Source: Chryseobacterium jejuense (GTDB lineage: Bacteria; Bacteroidota; Bacteroidia; Flavobacteriales; Weeksellaceae). From it: a stretch of 64,000 nt of DNA. A program made the position numbers and the translations under genes. Shown piece by piece: positions 18,846 to 27,605 of the stretch. The first letter of the stretch is position 1. Every line of letters begins with the position of its first letter. The notes beneath the pieces were generated by a model. The model saw nothing but the letters and a program-made list of their open reading frames with translations, had not been told where the DNA came from and made no database searches. The stretch is from NCBI RefSeq assembly GCF_017877355.1, contig NZ_JAGIPR010000014.1, positions 1 through 64,000 of the forward strand, written 5' to 3'.

Positions 18846-19998
18846 CTAGTGGGGCCAATTGCTATAAGGGTTGTAATACTTTTTTTTCATTCGAAACAGA
18901 TCAGCCTTCAGCTTAATTTTTATGAAAGCCGCTTTTTGCTTTTTGCCATTTGATGAAGCTGAATTGGTAGGATAAACTTCGGCATAAAAGGTTTCATCAT
19001 CCGCCCAAAAAGCTTTTGCTTCATCGCCAATTTTGAAGTTGGTGAAGTTTACATATAAAAGGTTTTCCTGAGTATGACTTTGTTCTACATAAGTACTGAT
19101 ATCAAAATTACTTCCTACATCATTATTTGAACCAATGTAAGATATCCAGTTTTTACCAGGAAGAATGTGGGGATATCCAGTTTTTACCAGGAAGAATGTG
19201 GGGATATCCACCTGTAAATAAAGAAAAACCTGCTGTTGGCTTTACATTATAAAAAGAATAGTACACATCTGTAGTAGTTTCTGCCGGATTTTCTTTGAAA
19301 ACCTCCAGATGCAGGGAAGGAGATTGCCCTATATATTCATTGGATAATGTTCCGTCTTCTGTAGATACATTCTCATGTTGTGTAATCACCGTTTCCTTTG
19401 AATTTTCAGTATAGATCCAATTATTATCCTTTAATTTAACCTGTGGATTTTTTACCAGAGCTTCATCAATTTTATTTGTGGAAGCAGCTTTAAATTCTTG
19501 TTCAGAAACCTCAGTTATCGTGCCATATTTACTGAATGATTTATTTTTAAAATCCTGAGACTTTTTCAATGTACTGCTTCTGATTTCATACAGGTTTATA
19601 CCTTTCAAAGTCAAATCAAACGAGGTTGTGAATTCTGATTTCAACACAAAAGCTTCAATGCTGTTCGAAATAGTATTATTAATGCTGTAATGAATAGAGT
19701 AGAAGTCATCAAACTCTTCAAATCCATAATAATTATCCAGTTTGTTATATGCAGTTTTAAAATGGGCGGCCTCTTTATTAGGGCTCACAAAAAACCGTAC
19801 AGAATCCAGCTTGGTAAATAACTGAAAAGGAACTTCCTGTACATTATCTACCCCTTTTATCTTTTTGAAATCAGCAAATGTGATGATCTTTTGAGAAACT
19901 TCAGTTTCTGCTTTTTGATTTTCTGATGATTTATTCTGCGGATTGCATCCCATCAATACTACTGTAGATGATATGAAAAAATAATATATAGGTTTCAT
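18846..19998 (-). pseudogene. Lipoprotein gene frameshifted by a 31-bp tandem duplication
   Basis: Two open frames (19153-19998 and 18846-19211) form one gene interrupted at a 31-bp direct repeat (19141-19171 and 19172-19202). Removing one copy restores a single 373-aa frame from ATG 19998 to the stop at 18846: the first frame ends GYPHILPGKNWIS then goes out of frame, and the second re-enters as GYPHILPGKNWISYIGSN. The protein starts with a lipoprotein signal (lipobox VLMGC). Family not recognised. As written it makes a product truncated near residue 275 with a short wrong tail (ISPHSSW). Recent, possibly reversible. Confidence 0.85.
19141..19202. repeat. 31-bp perfect tandem duplication
   Basis: Two identical 31-bp units start at 19141 and 19172 (GATATCCAGTTTTTACCAGG and on), followed by 8 further matching bases GATATCCA at 19203-19210. 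The 8-bp match at both edges is what replication slippage would leave. 31 is not a multiple of three, so the host reading frame shifts. Confidence 0.95.
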
Positions 19999-20148
19999 TG
20001 TTCTGTTTTTTCGGGCAAATGTATCAGTATTCAATTCAGCGGCCAACAAAACCTCTGAATATTGGCAATAAATGGCTGAAAACAGGGATATATTGAATCG
20101 TATATTTTAATCAATTTTACATCTGTTAAAACTAAGTATTGATTGTAG

Positions 20149-20709
20149 ATGAAAAAAACAATAACCAGCTTTTCATTTGCAGTAGTTTTGTTAGCATCCT
20201 GTTCAACTTCTACGGAAAAAAAAGTGAACAATGTTGATTCTACTGCTGTAAAAACAGATACAGTTTCTAAACTTACCCCGGAAAAAAATACTATTTCAAA
20301 AGTAGAAATACCGGGTGATTTTTCAGAACTGGTTCCTATTGATGTATTGGAAACAAAAAGCAAAAATGTGTATGAAAAATATGGTATAGAGTTCTCCGGT
20401 AACTGCTATTCCTGTGATTTAGCAAGCTTTTCTATCACCAAGAATAAAATTAAATGGACCAATATCTGTGATGAAAAGGATGCCTTTGAAATTAATGATT
20501 TCTCTGTTTCCGGCGAAGGAAACAAAACGGTTTTAAAAACATCAGACAGAACTTATATTTTAACACAAATCGATAAAGCACCCGTTTATGAGCTGGTTGT
20601 AGAAGGCAAAAAACTCGAACTCGACAAAAAAAGAGTAGCCAGGTATTTTACAACCCAAAAAGCTTTACCGCTTTTTAAAGAGCATGATTGTGGCAATTTT
20701 GAAGGATAA
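20149..20709 (+). CDS. Hypothetical lipoprotein
   Basis: 186 aa with lipobox LLASC (Cys18) followed by a Ser/Thr/Lys-rich linker. The mature domain has two cysteines in FSGNCYSCDLAS (about residues 82-93) and one in NICDEKD; these may form a disulfide. Family not recognised. Likely an outer-membrane lipoprotein. Transcribed alone toward the infC terminator. Confidence 0.7.
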   Translation: MKKTITSFSFAVVLLASCSTSTEKKVNNVDSTAVKTDTVSKLTPEKNTISKVEIPGDFSELVPIDVLETKSKNVYEKYGIEFSGNCYSCDLASFSITKNKIKWTNICDEKDAFEINDFSVSGEGNKTVLKTSDRTYILTQIDKAPVYELVVEGKKLELDKKRVARYFTTQKALPLFKEHDCGNFEG

Positions 20710-20810
20710 AAACTACTAAAACCTGTAAGAAAGGGGGGACTAATACAAATGATGTCAACATAACCCCTCTTTCTTTTCTTATGAACTTTTCTGTGAAAAT
20801 TTTGATATAA

Positions 20811-20838
20811 AAAAACCTCAAAGTAATTTGAGGTTTTT
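20811..20838. terminator. Bidirectional terminator between lipoprotein gene and infC
   Basis: 12-bp perfect stem (AAAAACCTCAAA / TTTGAGGTTTTT), GTAA loop, T-runs on both strands. It closes infC transcription on the minus strand, so rpmI-rplT cannot be reached by simple read-through. Confidence 0.85.
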
Positions 20839-20859
20839 ATATGTAAAATAATGACTTAA

Positions 20860-21420
20860 TTATTTTGCTGGTTTTTTAGGACTCATCATCATAATCATTC
20901 TCTTTCCTTCAAGCTTAGGAAGCTGATCTACTTTACCCACATGCTCTAGTTCCTGAGCAAGTTTTAAAAGCAAGATTTCTCCCTGATCCTTAAAGATGAT
21001 CGAACGTCCTTTAAAAAATACGTAGGTCTTCAATTTAGAACCTTCTTCAAGGAATTTCTCAGCATGCTTCTTTTTGAATTCATAATCATGGTCATCAGTC
21101 TGAGGTCCGAAACGGATCTCTTTTACAACCACTTTTACTTGCTTAGCTTTAAGTTCCTTCTGTTTTTTCTTTTGCTCGTATAAGAATTTTTTATATTCCA
21201 ATACTCTTGCAATAAAAGGTTCTGCCTTATCAGAAATTACTACTAAATCCAATTCTTGTTCTGCAGCAATCTGTCTTGCTTTGTCAATTGGATAAATTCC
21301 TGGCTCTACGTTATCGCCCACCAAACGAAGCTCTCTCACACGAATTTTATCGTTGATCAAGTGTAAGTCCTCCTGTACAGGACGTCTTTGTGGGCCCCTG
21401 TTGTTAAATCTTTGTGCTAT
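20860..21420 (-). CDS. infC: Translation initiation factor IF-3, probable AUA start
   Basis: IF-3 binds 30S and enforces AUG/initiator tRNA selection. The conserved part starts INDKIRVRELRLVGDNVEPG; YKKFLYEQKKKQKE and KEIRFGPQTDDHDYEFK are typical linker and C-domain. The only near-cognate start giving the short form is TTG at 21360, but the same frame stays open upstream as AQRFNNRGPQRRPVQEDLHL, a normal IF-3 N-terminal extension, up to ATA at 21420; a stop lies five codons above. infC in many bacteria starts with AUU and is autoregulated by its own start-codon proofreading, so an AUA start (186 aa) is favoured. Follows thrS by 92 bp. Confidence 0.9.
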   Translation of the reverse strand: MAQRFNNRGPQRRPVQEDLHLINDKIRVRELRLVGDNVEPGIYPIDKARQIAAEQELDLVVISDKAEPFIARVLEYKKFLYEQKKKQKELKAKQVKVVVKEIRFGPQTDDHDYEFKKKHAEKFLEEGSKLKTYVFFKGRSIIFKDQGEILLLKLAQELEHVGKVDQLPKLEGKRMIMMMSPKKPAK

Positions 21421-21512
21421 TGTATTATAATTTTATTGGTTAATTACTTATTTATATTTAAAGTATTGAGAGTTTAATCATATACCTCTCAATACCTTAA
21501 TTTTATTTTTAC

Positions 21513-23432
21513 TTAAACAGCTGCTTCTTTTTTAAAGTAAGCTGCGAAATCTTCCAGATTCATTACTCCAAGATCTCCTTCGCCACGTCTTCTTACAGAA
21601 ATTGTGCCCTCGTTCTCTTCATTTTCTCCTACTACAAGCATGAAAGGAATCTTTTTCAATTCAGCATCACGGATTTTTTTACCCGTTTTCTCGTTTCTGT
21701 CATCAATCTGACCGCTAATATCGTGATTTTCCAAAAATTGTGAAACTTTTTTTGCATAATCTACATATTTTTCACTGATTGGAAGAATGATAAACTGATC
21801 CGGGCTCAACCATAGAGGGAAATCTCCCGCAGTATTCTCCAATAAGATCGCGATAAAACGCTCCATAGAGCCGAAAGGTGCTCTGTGGATCATTACCGGT
21901 CTGTGTTTCTCATTATCATTTCCGATATAGTGAAGATCAAATCTTTCTGGTAAGTTATAATCTACCTGAATAGTTCCAAGCTGCCATTTTCTTCCTAATG
22001 CATCTTTCACCATGAAGTCAAGCTTAGGACCGTAGAATGCTGCTTCACCATATTCAACTACAGTTTTAAGACCTTTTTTCTCTGCTGCATTGATGATTGC
22101 TGTTTCTGCTTTTTCCCAGTTTTCATCAGAACCGATATACTTTTCTCTGTTTTCAGGATCTCTTAACGAAACCTGAGTCACAAAATCTTCAAACCCTAAA
22201 GATTTGAAAACATAAAGTGTTAAATCAATTACTTTTTCAAACTCTTCAGAAAGCTGATCAGGAGTACAGAATAAGTGTGCATCATCCTGAGTAAATCCAC
22301 GAACCCTTGTTAATCCGTGAAGCTCTCCACTCTGCTCATATCTGTATACAGTACCGAATTCTGCATATCTTTTTGGTAAATCCCTGTAGCTCCATTGTGA
22401 AGTCTTATAGATCTCACAGTGGTGTGGACAGTTCATTGGTTTCAACAAAAATTCTTCTCCTTCATTCGGAGTTTTGATAGGCTGGAAGCTGTCTGCTCCA
22501 TATTTATCCCAGTGTCCTGAAGTTACATACAATTCTTTAGCTCCGATATGTGGAGACATTACGAATTCATACCCTCCTTTTTTCTGAGCATCTGAAAGGA
22601 AATTTTCCAATTTTCTTCTTAAAGCAGTTCCTTTTGGTAACCAAAGAGGTAAACCGGCACCTACTTTTTCAGAGAATGCGAAAATTCCAAGCTCTTTACC
22701 AAGCTTTCTGTGGTCTCTTCTTTTAGCCTCCTCCAATCTTTCAAGATATTCAGTAAGTTCTTTCTGTTTAGGGAAAGAAATACCATATACTCTTGTTAAT
22801 TGAGGGTTCTTTTCATTTCCTCTCCAATAAGCTCCTGCAGCATTTAAAATCTTAACAGCCTTTACAATTCCTGTGTTAGGAATATGTCCTCCACGACATA
22901 AATCTGTGAAGTTATCATGGGTTACAAAAGTAATTTCTCCATCATTCAGATTAGAGATCAATTCTACTTTGTAAGGGTTATCTGCGTATGTTTTTAAAGC
23001 ATCTTCTTTAGAAACCGGGTATAAAGAGAAAGTTGAACCTTTCTTAGCGTTTTCTAGAACTTTCTTTTCAATCTTTTCAAAATCTTTTTCAGATAAACTT
23101 TCATCCCCGAAATCTACATCATAGTAGAAACCGTTTTCAATAGCAGGACCAATAGTCAGCTTAGCATTAGGATAAAACTCAAGGATAGCCTGCGCCAAAA
23201 GGTGAGCAGAAGAATGCCAGAAAGCTTTCTTTCCAAGATCATCATTCCAGGTCAAAAGTTGTACCGTAGAATCCGTGGTTATAGGTGTGGTTATTTCTAC
23301 TTGTTTGTCATTAACAATTGCGGAAATGGTATTTCTAGCCAATCCCTCGCTTATAGATTTTGCCACATCTAGAGCAGTTACTGCTCCTTCGAATTCTTTG
23401 ACACTATTGTCTGGAAGTGTAATTTTTATCAT
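21513..23432 (-). CDS. thrS: Threonyl-tRNA synthetase
   Basis: 639 aa, normal length. Domains in order: TGS (1-60), second additional/editing domain with HSSAHLLAQA (about 76) and the CRGGHIPNTG motif (near 180), class II catalytic core with zinc ligand C335 in MNCPHHCEIYK, and anticodon-binding domain at the end. It charges tRNA-Thr. First gene of thrS-infC on the minus strand, with a -7 box just upstream. Divergent from the 23527 gene. Confidence 0.98.
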   Translation of the reverse strand: MIKITLPDNSVKEFEGAVTALDVAKSISEGLARNTISAIVNDKQVEITTPITTDSTVQLLTWNDDLGKKAFWHSSAHLLAQAILEFYPNAKLTIGPAIENGFYYDVDFGDESLSEKDFEKIEKKVLENAKKGSTFSLYPVSKEDALKTYADNPYKVELISNLNDGEITFVTHDNFTDLCRGGHIPNTGIVKAVKILNAAGAYWRGNEKNPQLTRVYGISFPKQKELTEYLERLEEAKRRDHRKLGKELGIFAFSEKVGAGLPLWLPKGTALRRKLENFLSDAQKKGGYEFVMSPHIGAKELYVTSGHWDKYGADSFQPIKTPNEGEEFLLKPMNCPHHCEIYKTSQWSYRDLPKRYAEFGTVYRYEQSGELHGLTRVRGFTQDDAHLFCTPDQLSEEFEKVIDLTLYVFKSLGFEDFVTQVSLRDPENREKYIGSDENWEKAETAIINAAEKKGLKTVVEYGEAAFYGPKLDFMVKDALGRKWQLGTIQVDYNLPERFDLHYIGNDNEKHRPVMIHRAPFGSMERFIAILLENTAGDFPLWLSPDQFIILPISEKYVDYAKKVSQFLENHDISGQIDDRNEKTGKKIRDAELKKIPFMLVVGENEENEGTISVRRRGEGDLGVMNLEDFAAYFKKEAAV

Positions 23433-23456
23433 TGTTTACTAAAAAATTTTAAGATG

Positions 23457-23464
23457 CAAAAATA
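23457..23464 (-). promoter_or_regulatory. -7 box of thrS promoter
   Basis: TATTTTTG on the minus strand fits TAnnTTTG, 25-32 bp upstream of the thrS start, giving a leader of about 20 nt. A second -7-like box TATATTTG at 23496-23503 on the plus strand serves the divergent gene at 23527. Confidence 0.6.
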
Positions 23465-23495
23465 CGCATTTTTTATTTAAAATGGTATATTAACG

Positions 23496-23503
23496 TATAT
23501 TTG
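23496..23503 (+). promoter_or_regulatory. -7 box of the DUF4932 gene
   Basis: TATATTTG matches TAnnTTTG exactly, 24 bp upstream of the ATG at 23527. No convincing -33 element. Confidence 0.55.
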
Positions 23504-23526
23504 AATTAAAGAATTAATTCAAACCT

Positions 23527-24720
23527 ATGAAAAGGCTCATAACATTTTTTGCACTTTTATTTTTGATCCTTTCTTTTTCTCAAAAAAAAGGATCAAAATT
23601 TACAGTATCCTATCATAAAAATATAGATACTTATTTCCTGGCGGAAATCCTTTCTGCAGACCATCGGAAAGTAAATAAGGATTTTGAACTTTTCAAAATT
23701 AAAAACTGTTCTACCTATCAGCCTATCGTTAAAAGAGCATTAGAGAAATATGGACATTTGAAGAACTCTAAAATTGCTTATCTAACAGCAAAAATCAATG
23801 ATACCTTAATACAAAAATACGGCATTGGAAATGATGCTATCATGAAGCCTCTTTTGTCTTATAACGAATTTCCGTTAAAGGGTTGGTATGATAACTATAA
23901 ATTTGAAAGCAACACATTGACCAAAGCACAAAATGAGGAAGTTACAAGCCTTATTAAAAGTTATATTGCAGAGCTTGAGCTATTTTATAATCAGGAAAAA
24001 ATAGGGGGATTCTTTCAGGAAAATAAAGCTTTTTATGAAGGTGCTATAGCTGAATATAGCAGACAAATTCCCGTGAATTTCACTTCAGCTATGGAGGCGT
24101 TTTATGGAGAAGGCTTTCGTAAGTATATTGTTCTTATTTCCCCTATGATGATGTGGCCTATTGATGACAACGAAGGGCGTGGAATAGGGACAGATGTGAA
24201 AGATAAATCCGGAAATAAAACGATCTATGAAATAGCAAGTCCATTTATGAGGGTCGAAAAGCAAGGGCAGTTTGGATATGATAATCAGTTTCAGGCGAGG
24301 TTTTTAACCGTTCATGAATTTGGGCATTCTTTTGTTAATAAAGAAGTCTATCGGCATAAAGAAAGACTGGAAAAATTTAAAGATCTATTTGAAAAATCAA
24401 ATCTAAAAGAGATCATGACCAAAACAAGTGGCGTGGCTGATTATCAAACCTGTGTTGTTGAACACTTGGTAAGATTAGGTGAAATTCAAACAGCGAAAAT
24501 TCAAAATGATGATGAACGAGCGAAGAAACTGGAAAAATATCACCTGAATAATTATTTTCTCTTTCTCCCTCAACTAGAAGAAAAAATAAAAGAATATGAT
24601 GCGAATAGAAGCAGATATAAGACATTTGGTGATTTTGTACCAGAACTTATAAAAGTTTTTGAGAACAGCAATATAGAGTATATTAACAAAGAAATAGAGA
24701 CCATTAAAAAAACAAGATAA
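23527..24720 (+). CDS. DUF4932-type exported zincin-like protein
   Basis: 397 aa with a signal peptide (ends LSFSQ). The key motif is HEFGH at residues 263-267, in FLTVHEFGHSFVNKE, a zincin HExxH pattern, so it may be a zinc peptidase; the third ligand cannot be fixed by eye. Overall layout resembles DUF4932 proteins. The M19 dipeptidase gene follows directly, suggesting a joint role in peptide breakdown. Confidence 0.75.
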   Translation: MKRLITFFALLFLILSFSQKKGSKFTVSYHKNIDTYFLAEILSADHRKVNKDFELFKIKNCSTYQPIVKRALEKYGHLKNSKIAYLTAKINDTLIQKYGIGNDAIMKPLLSYNEFPLKGWYDNYKFESNTLTKAQNEEVTSLIKSYIAELELFYNQEKIGGFFQENKAFYEGAIAEYSRQIPVNFTSAMEAFYGEGFRKYIVLISPMMMWPIDDNEGRGIGTDVKDKSGNKTIYEIASPFMRVEKQGQFGYDNQFQARFLTVHEFGHSFVNKEVYRHKERLEKFKDLFEKSNLKEIMTKTSGVADYQTCVVEHLVRLGEIQTAKIQNDDERAKKLEKYHLNNYFLFLPQLEEKIKEYDANRSRYKTFGDFVPELIKVFENSNIEYINKEIETIKKTR

Positions 24721-24738
24721 TTGAAATTTACGAAATAT

Positions 24739-25722
24739 ATGAATACAATGACGGATATAAATATTGATCTACACTGTGATTTACTGTACTATCTATTAAA
24801 AAAAGGCTCAAAAATTGACGATAAAGAACTCGGATGTTCGCTGCCATATTTACAGGAAGGAAATGTAAAACTTCAGGTAATGGCTATGTATGCAGGAACC
24901 GGCGAAGGAAGTACCACTTATGGACTTCAGCAAAGCCAATTATTCTCAGAACTCATCAAAAATGAAAACTTTTTCCTGTTTGAACATGAAAATTATAAGA
25001 ATCCTGAGAATGAAAACCGGGTAGGAGTTATTGCTTCCATCGAAAATGCATCTGCTTTTTGTGATGAAAACGAAAGCCTGGACTCAGGATTTAAAAACCT
25101 TGAAACCATTATTAAAAATACTCAGAAAGTACTTTATATCGGAATTACCCACCATTTAGAAAACCGTTTTGGAGGCGGAAATAATGCCACTGCCGGATTA
25201 AAAGAAGATGGAAAAGTGTTGATTGATTATATTGCAGACCGAAAAATAGCCATAGATCTGGCGCACACAAGTGATCAGCTGGCTTATGATATTTTCACTT
25301 ATATAGATCAGAAAAATTATTCAATTCCTATTCTGGCAAGCCATTCCAATTACAGAACAGTATATAAAAACAACAGAAATCTTCCCGATGAACTGGCCAA
25401 AGAAGTTATTAAAAGAAATGGTCTGATTGGTTTAAACTTCATCAAGGATTATGTAGATATTGAACATCCTGAAAGGCTTTATGAGCATATTCAATACGGG
25501 CTTGATCTGGGTGGAGAAAACAGTATAGCCTACGGAGCGGATTATTTTTATTGGAAAGATCATCCGGACACATCACGTCACCCGTTTTTCTTTGAAGAAC
25601 ATTCCAATGCATCAGTCTATCCATCTATTAATAGAGAGATTGAAAAAAGATTCTCTTCTGAGCTTGTAGAAAAGATCAGCCAAAGAAACGCTTTACACTT
25701 CATAGAAAGTTTTACGAACTAG
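24739..25722 (+). CDS. Membrane dipeptidase-like protein (peptidase M19)
   Basis: 327 aa from ATG 24739; a TTG at 24721 directly abutting the upstream stop would add six residues. Peptidase M19 signature: DLHCDLL (H12, D14), the IASIENASAF segment (Glu ligand), GITHHLENRFGGG, DLAHTSD and ILASHSNYR. M19 enzymes use two zinc ions to cleave dipeptides, often D-Ala/L-amino acid pairs. No signal peptide, so probably cytoplasmic. Co-transcribed with the DUF4932 gene. Confidence 0.88.
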   Translation: MNTMTDINIDLHCDLLYYLLKKGSKIDDKELGCSLPYLQEGNVKLQVMAMYAGTGEGSTTYGLQQSQLFSELIKNENFFLFEHENYKNPENENRVGVIASIENASAFCDENESLDSGFKNLETIIKNTQKVLYIGITHHLENRFGGGNNATAGLKEDGKVLIDYIADRKIAIDLAHTSDQLAYDIFTYIDQKNYSIPILASHSNYRTVYKNNRNLPDELAKEVIKRNGLIGLNFIKDYVDIEHPERLYEHIQYGLDLGGENSIAYGADYFYWKDHPDTSRHPFFFEEHSNASVYPSINREIEKRFSSELVEKISQRNALHFIESFTN

Positions 25723-25912
25723 ATATTAATGGAATTTAATCGGATACTTTAACAAATTACGCATTGAATACCATTTTTTTACATGATAATTTTATGTGCC
25801 CTTTAGTTTCTTTTTGCAAACTAAAGGACACATTAGATTAATGCTGTATATTTTTAAATGTTCTTATAGATTATCTGCGCAATCTGCAAAATCAGCGCGA
25901 GAAAAATCCATA

Positions 25913-27457
25913 CTAACTTTTCCTTTTATACCTCACTTTCTGCTTGATAATCTCAATTACATCCACATTCTGAACCTTAGATTTGATCCACCCATGAATA
26001 TCAATATAGAATAAGGATCTTCTGTAATACTCATTTGTAGAAAACTCTTCAAGCTTTTTATCAAAAATTTCAAATGTTTTCTGTCTTTGATCTGGTACCT
26101 GATTATTCAGATTTTTAAAAAACTGGATACTCTCAAAGTGAAACTCTTCAGGCTTTTTCATCTTTTTAGCAAATTTCAGCGTAGATGCAATGAATTCATC
26201 ATAGTCTTCATCATTTCCGGATTCGTATTTAGACATTAAAATCAGAATCCGGGTATGAAACAATAAATCTTCCTGTACATTACCCTTTGATTCTATAACT
26301 CTCATTGAATATTCAATGGCTTTTTTATACATTTTACTTCCGAAAAACATGGCAGCCATTTTAAGATAAAGAATCATAAAGTGGTGCTCATCGATTCTTT
26401 CCCGAAGTTTTTCCATTTTCAATTCAATCTCAGGAATAATTTTTGTACCTGTGAAAAATTCACCTTTCACAAAATGAATGTTCATCAGTGTATTATAATG
26501 CGTAAGGAAAATTAGAGACTGAAGATTCTCATTCTGAGCAAAATTTTCAGCGGTAACCCTTGTATTAAATTCCTTGAAATTCTCTTCCAGAATATCAATA
26601 TTTCCATATAGGAAAAGGATTTTTAACAGATAGGTGTTTCCTTTGATATACCAAACCGGATGGCTGAAAATCATCTCCGGACTTTTATGAAACAGGTCTA
26701 CCCATTGATAAGCATATTTCAAGGTATATTTATAATCCTGCAGCAATTGGTTTTTCCAGACATGAGCCTTAAAATACCAAAGCTTCTCTGTAAAATTCAA
26801 CTTATCCAACCTGATATTCTTAATTTCAGCATTAAAAGTGTTTAAAACTTCTTCACGGTCAGAATCATTTTTTACATAACCATGAGTCAGCATCTCGCTA
26901 TATAATTTCAGAGAAAGATTGGATAATTTTGTAGTATACCTGTTTTGTTTGCTTAACTCCTGAGACTGTCTGATAAGCTCTTCTGCTCGTCCTTCAATAC
27001 TTCGTGTAATAAACTGAGATTCAATTACTTTTTCGAGATCTATAATCTCGGAAGCAATACTTTTTTCATCCAGTTCCAAAGCCGTTTGTTTGGTTTTATC
27101 CAATATTTTTAAAGCCTGTTTGTAAAGCCCTTTTTGGTACAGAATATTGGCAAAGTCCAACTGTTCCCGAAGCTGGATTCTGTAATTCTGATGGCTAGGG
27201 TTCATTCGTAAGCTTACTAATATCTGCTTGTAGAGGTGTGCTTTAAGGTTGGAGAGCTGTTGTTTGGTAGATATTTTCTTTTCAAGAATGATGCTTTCGT
27301 CATATTCCTTCATTTTATCCATTTCAGAAAAAAGAAGTAAAAATTTAGCATCTACATTAATTCCGAGACGGTTTACATACAGCTTAAACTGTCGCTTTTC
27401 GGAAGTCGTCAATGACTTTACCAGTACAAACAAAAAATCTTTCTGCAATTCTGCCAT
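25913..27457 (-). CDS. Conserved TPR-like cytoplasmic protein
   Basis: 514 aa, almost wholly helical, basic-acidic mix, no signal peptide. It starts MAELQKDFLFVLVKSLTTSE, and repeated helix pairs (for example LYQKGLYKQALKILDKTKQT near 112-131) indicate a TPR solenoid. The family is recurrent in Flavobacteriia but I know no function. It is divergent from leuA (149 bp between starts) and not obviously part of leucine synthesis. Confidence 0.75.
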   Translation of the reverse strand: MAELQKDFLFVLVKSLTTSEKRQFKLYVNRLGINVDAKFLLLFSEMDKMKEYDESIILEKKISTKQQLSNLKAHLYKQILVSLRMNPSHQNYRIQLREQLDFANILYQKGLYKQALKILDKTKQTALELDEKSIASEIIDLEKVIESQFITRSIEGRAEELIRQSQELSKQNRYTTKLSNLSLKLYSEMLTHGYVKNDSDREEVLNTFNAEIKNIRLDKLNFTEKLWYFKAHVWKNQLLQDYKYTLKYAYQWVDLFHKSPEMIFSHPVWYIKGNTYLLKILFLYGNIDILEENFKEFNTRVTAENFAQNENLQSLIFLTHYNTLMNIHFVKGEFFTGTKIIPEIELKMEKLRERIDEHHFMILYLKMAAMFFGSKMYKKAIEYSMRVIESKGNVQEDLLFHTRILILMSKYESGNDEDYDEFIASTLKFAKKMKKPEEFHFESIQFFKNLNNQVPDQRQKTFEIFDKKLEEFSTNEYYRRSLFYIDIHGWIKSKVQNVDVIEIIKQKVRYKRKS

Positions 27458-27605
27458 TGTAAATTTTTAAATTTTAAATAATTAAATATCAGTAATATAT
27501 ACTTGTTTCTTCAACTGTTGAATATTGTAATTTTCTGAAAAACTGAAAGTGAAAAAATATTGCAAGCTGTAGTTTTGAACCAAAATTAAGTAAAAAACTT
27601 CATTT

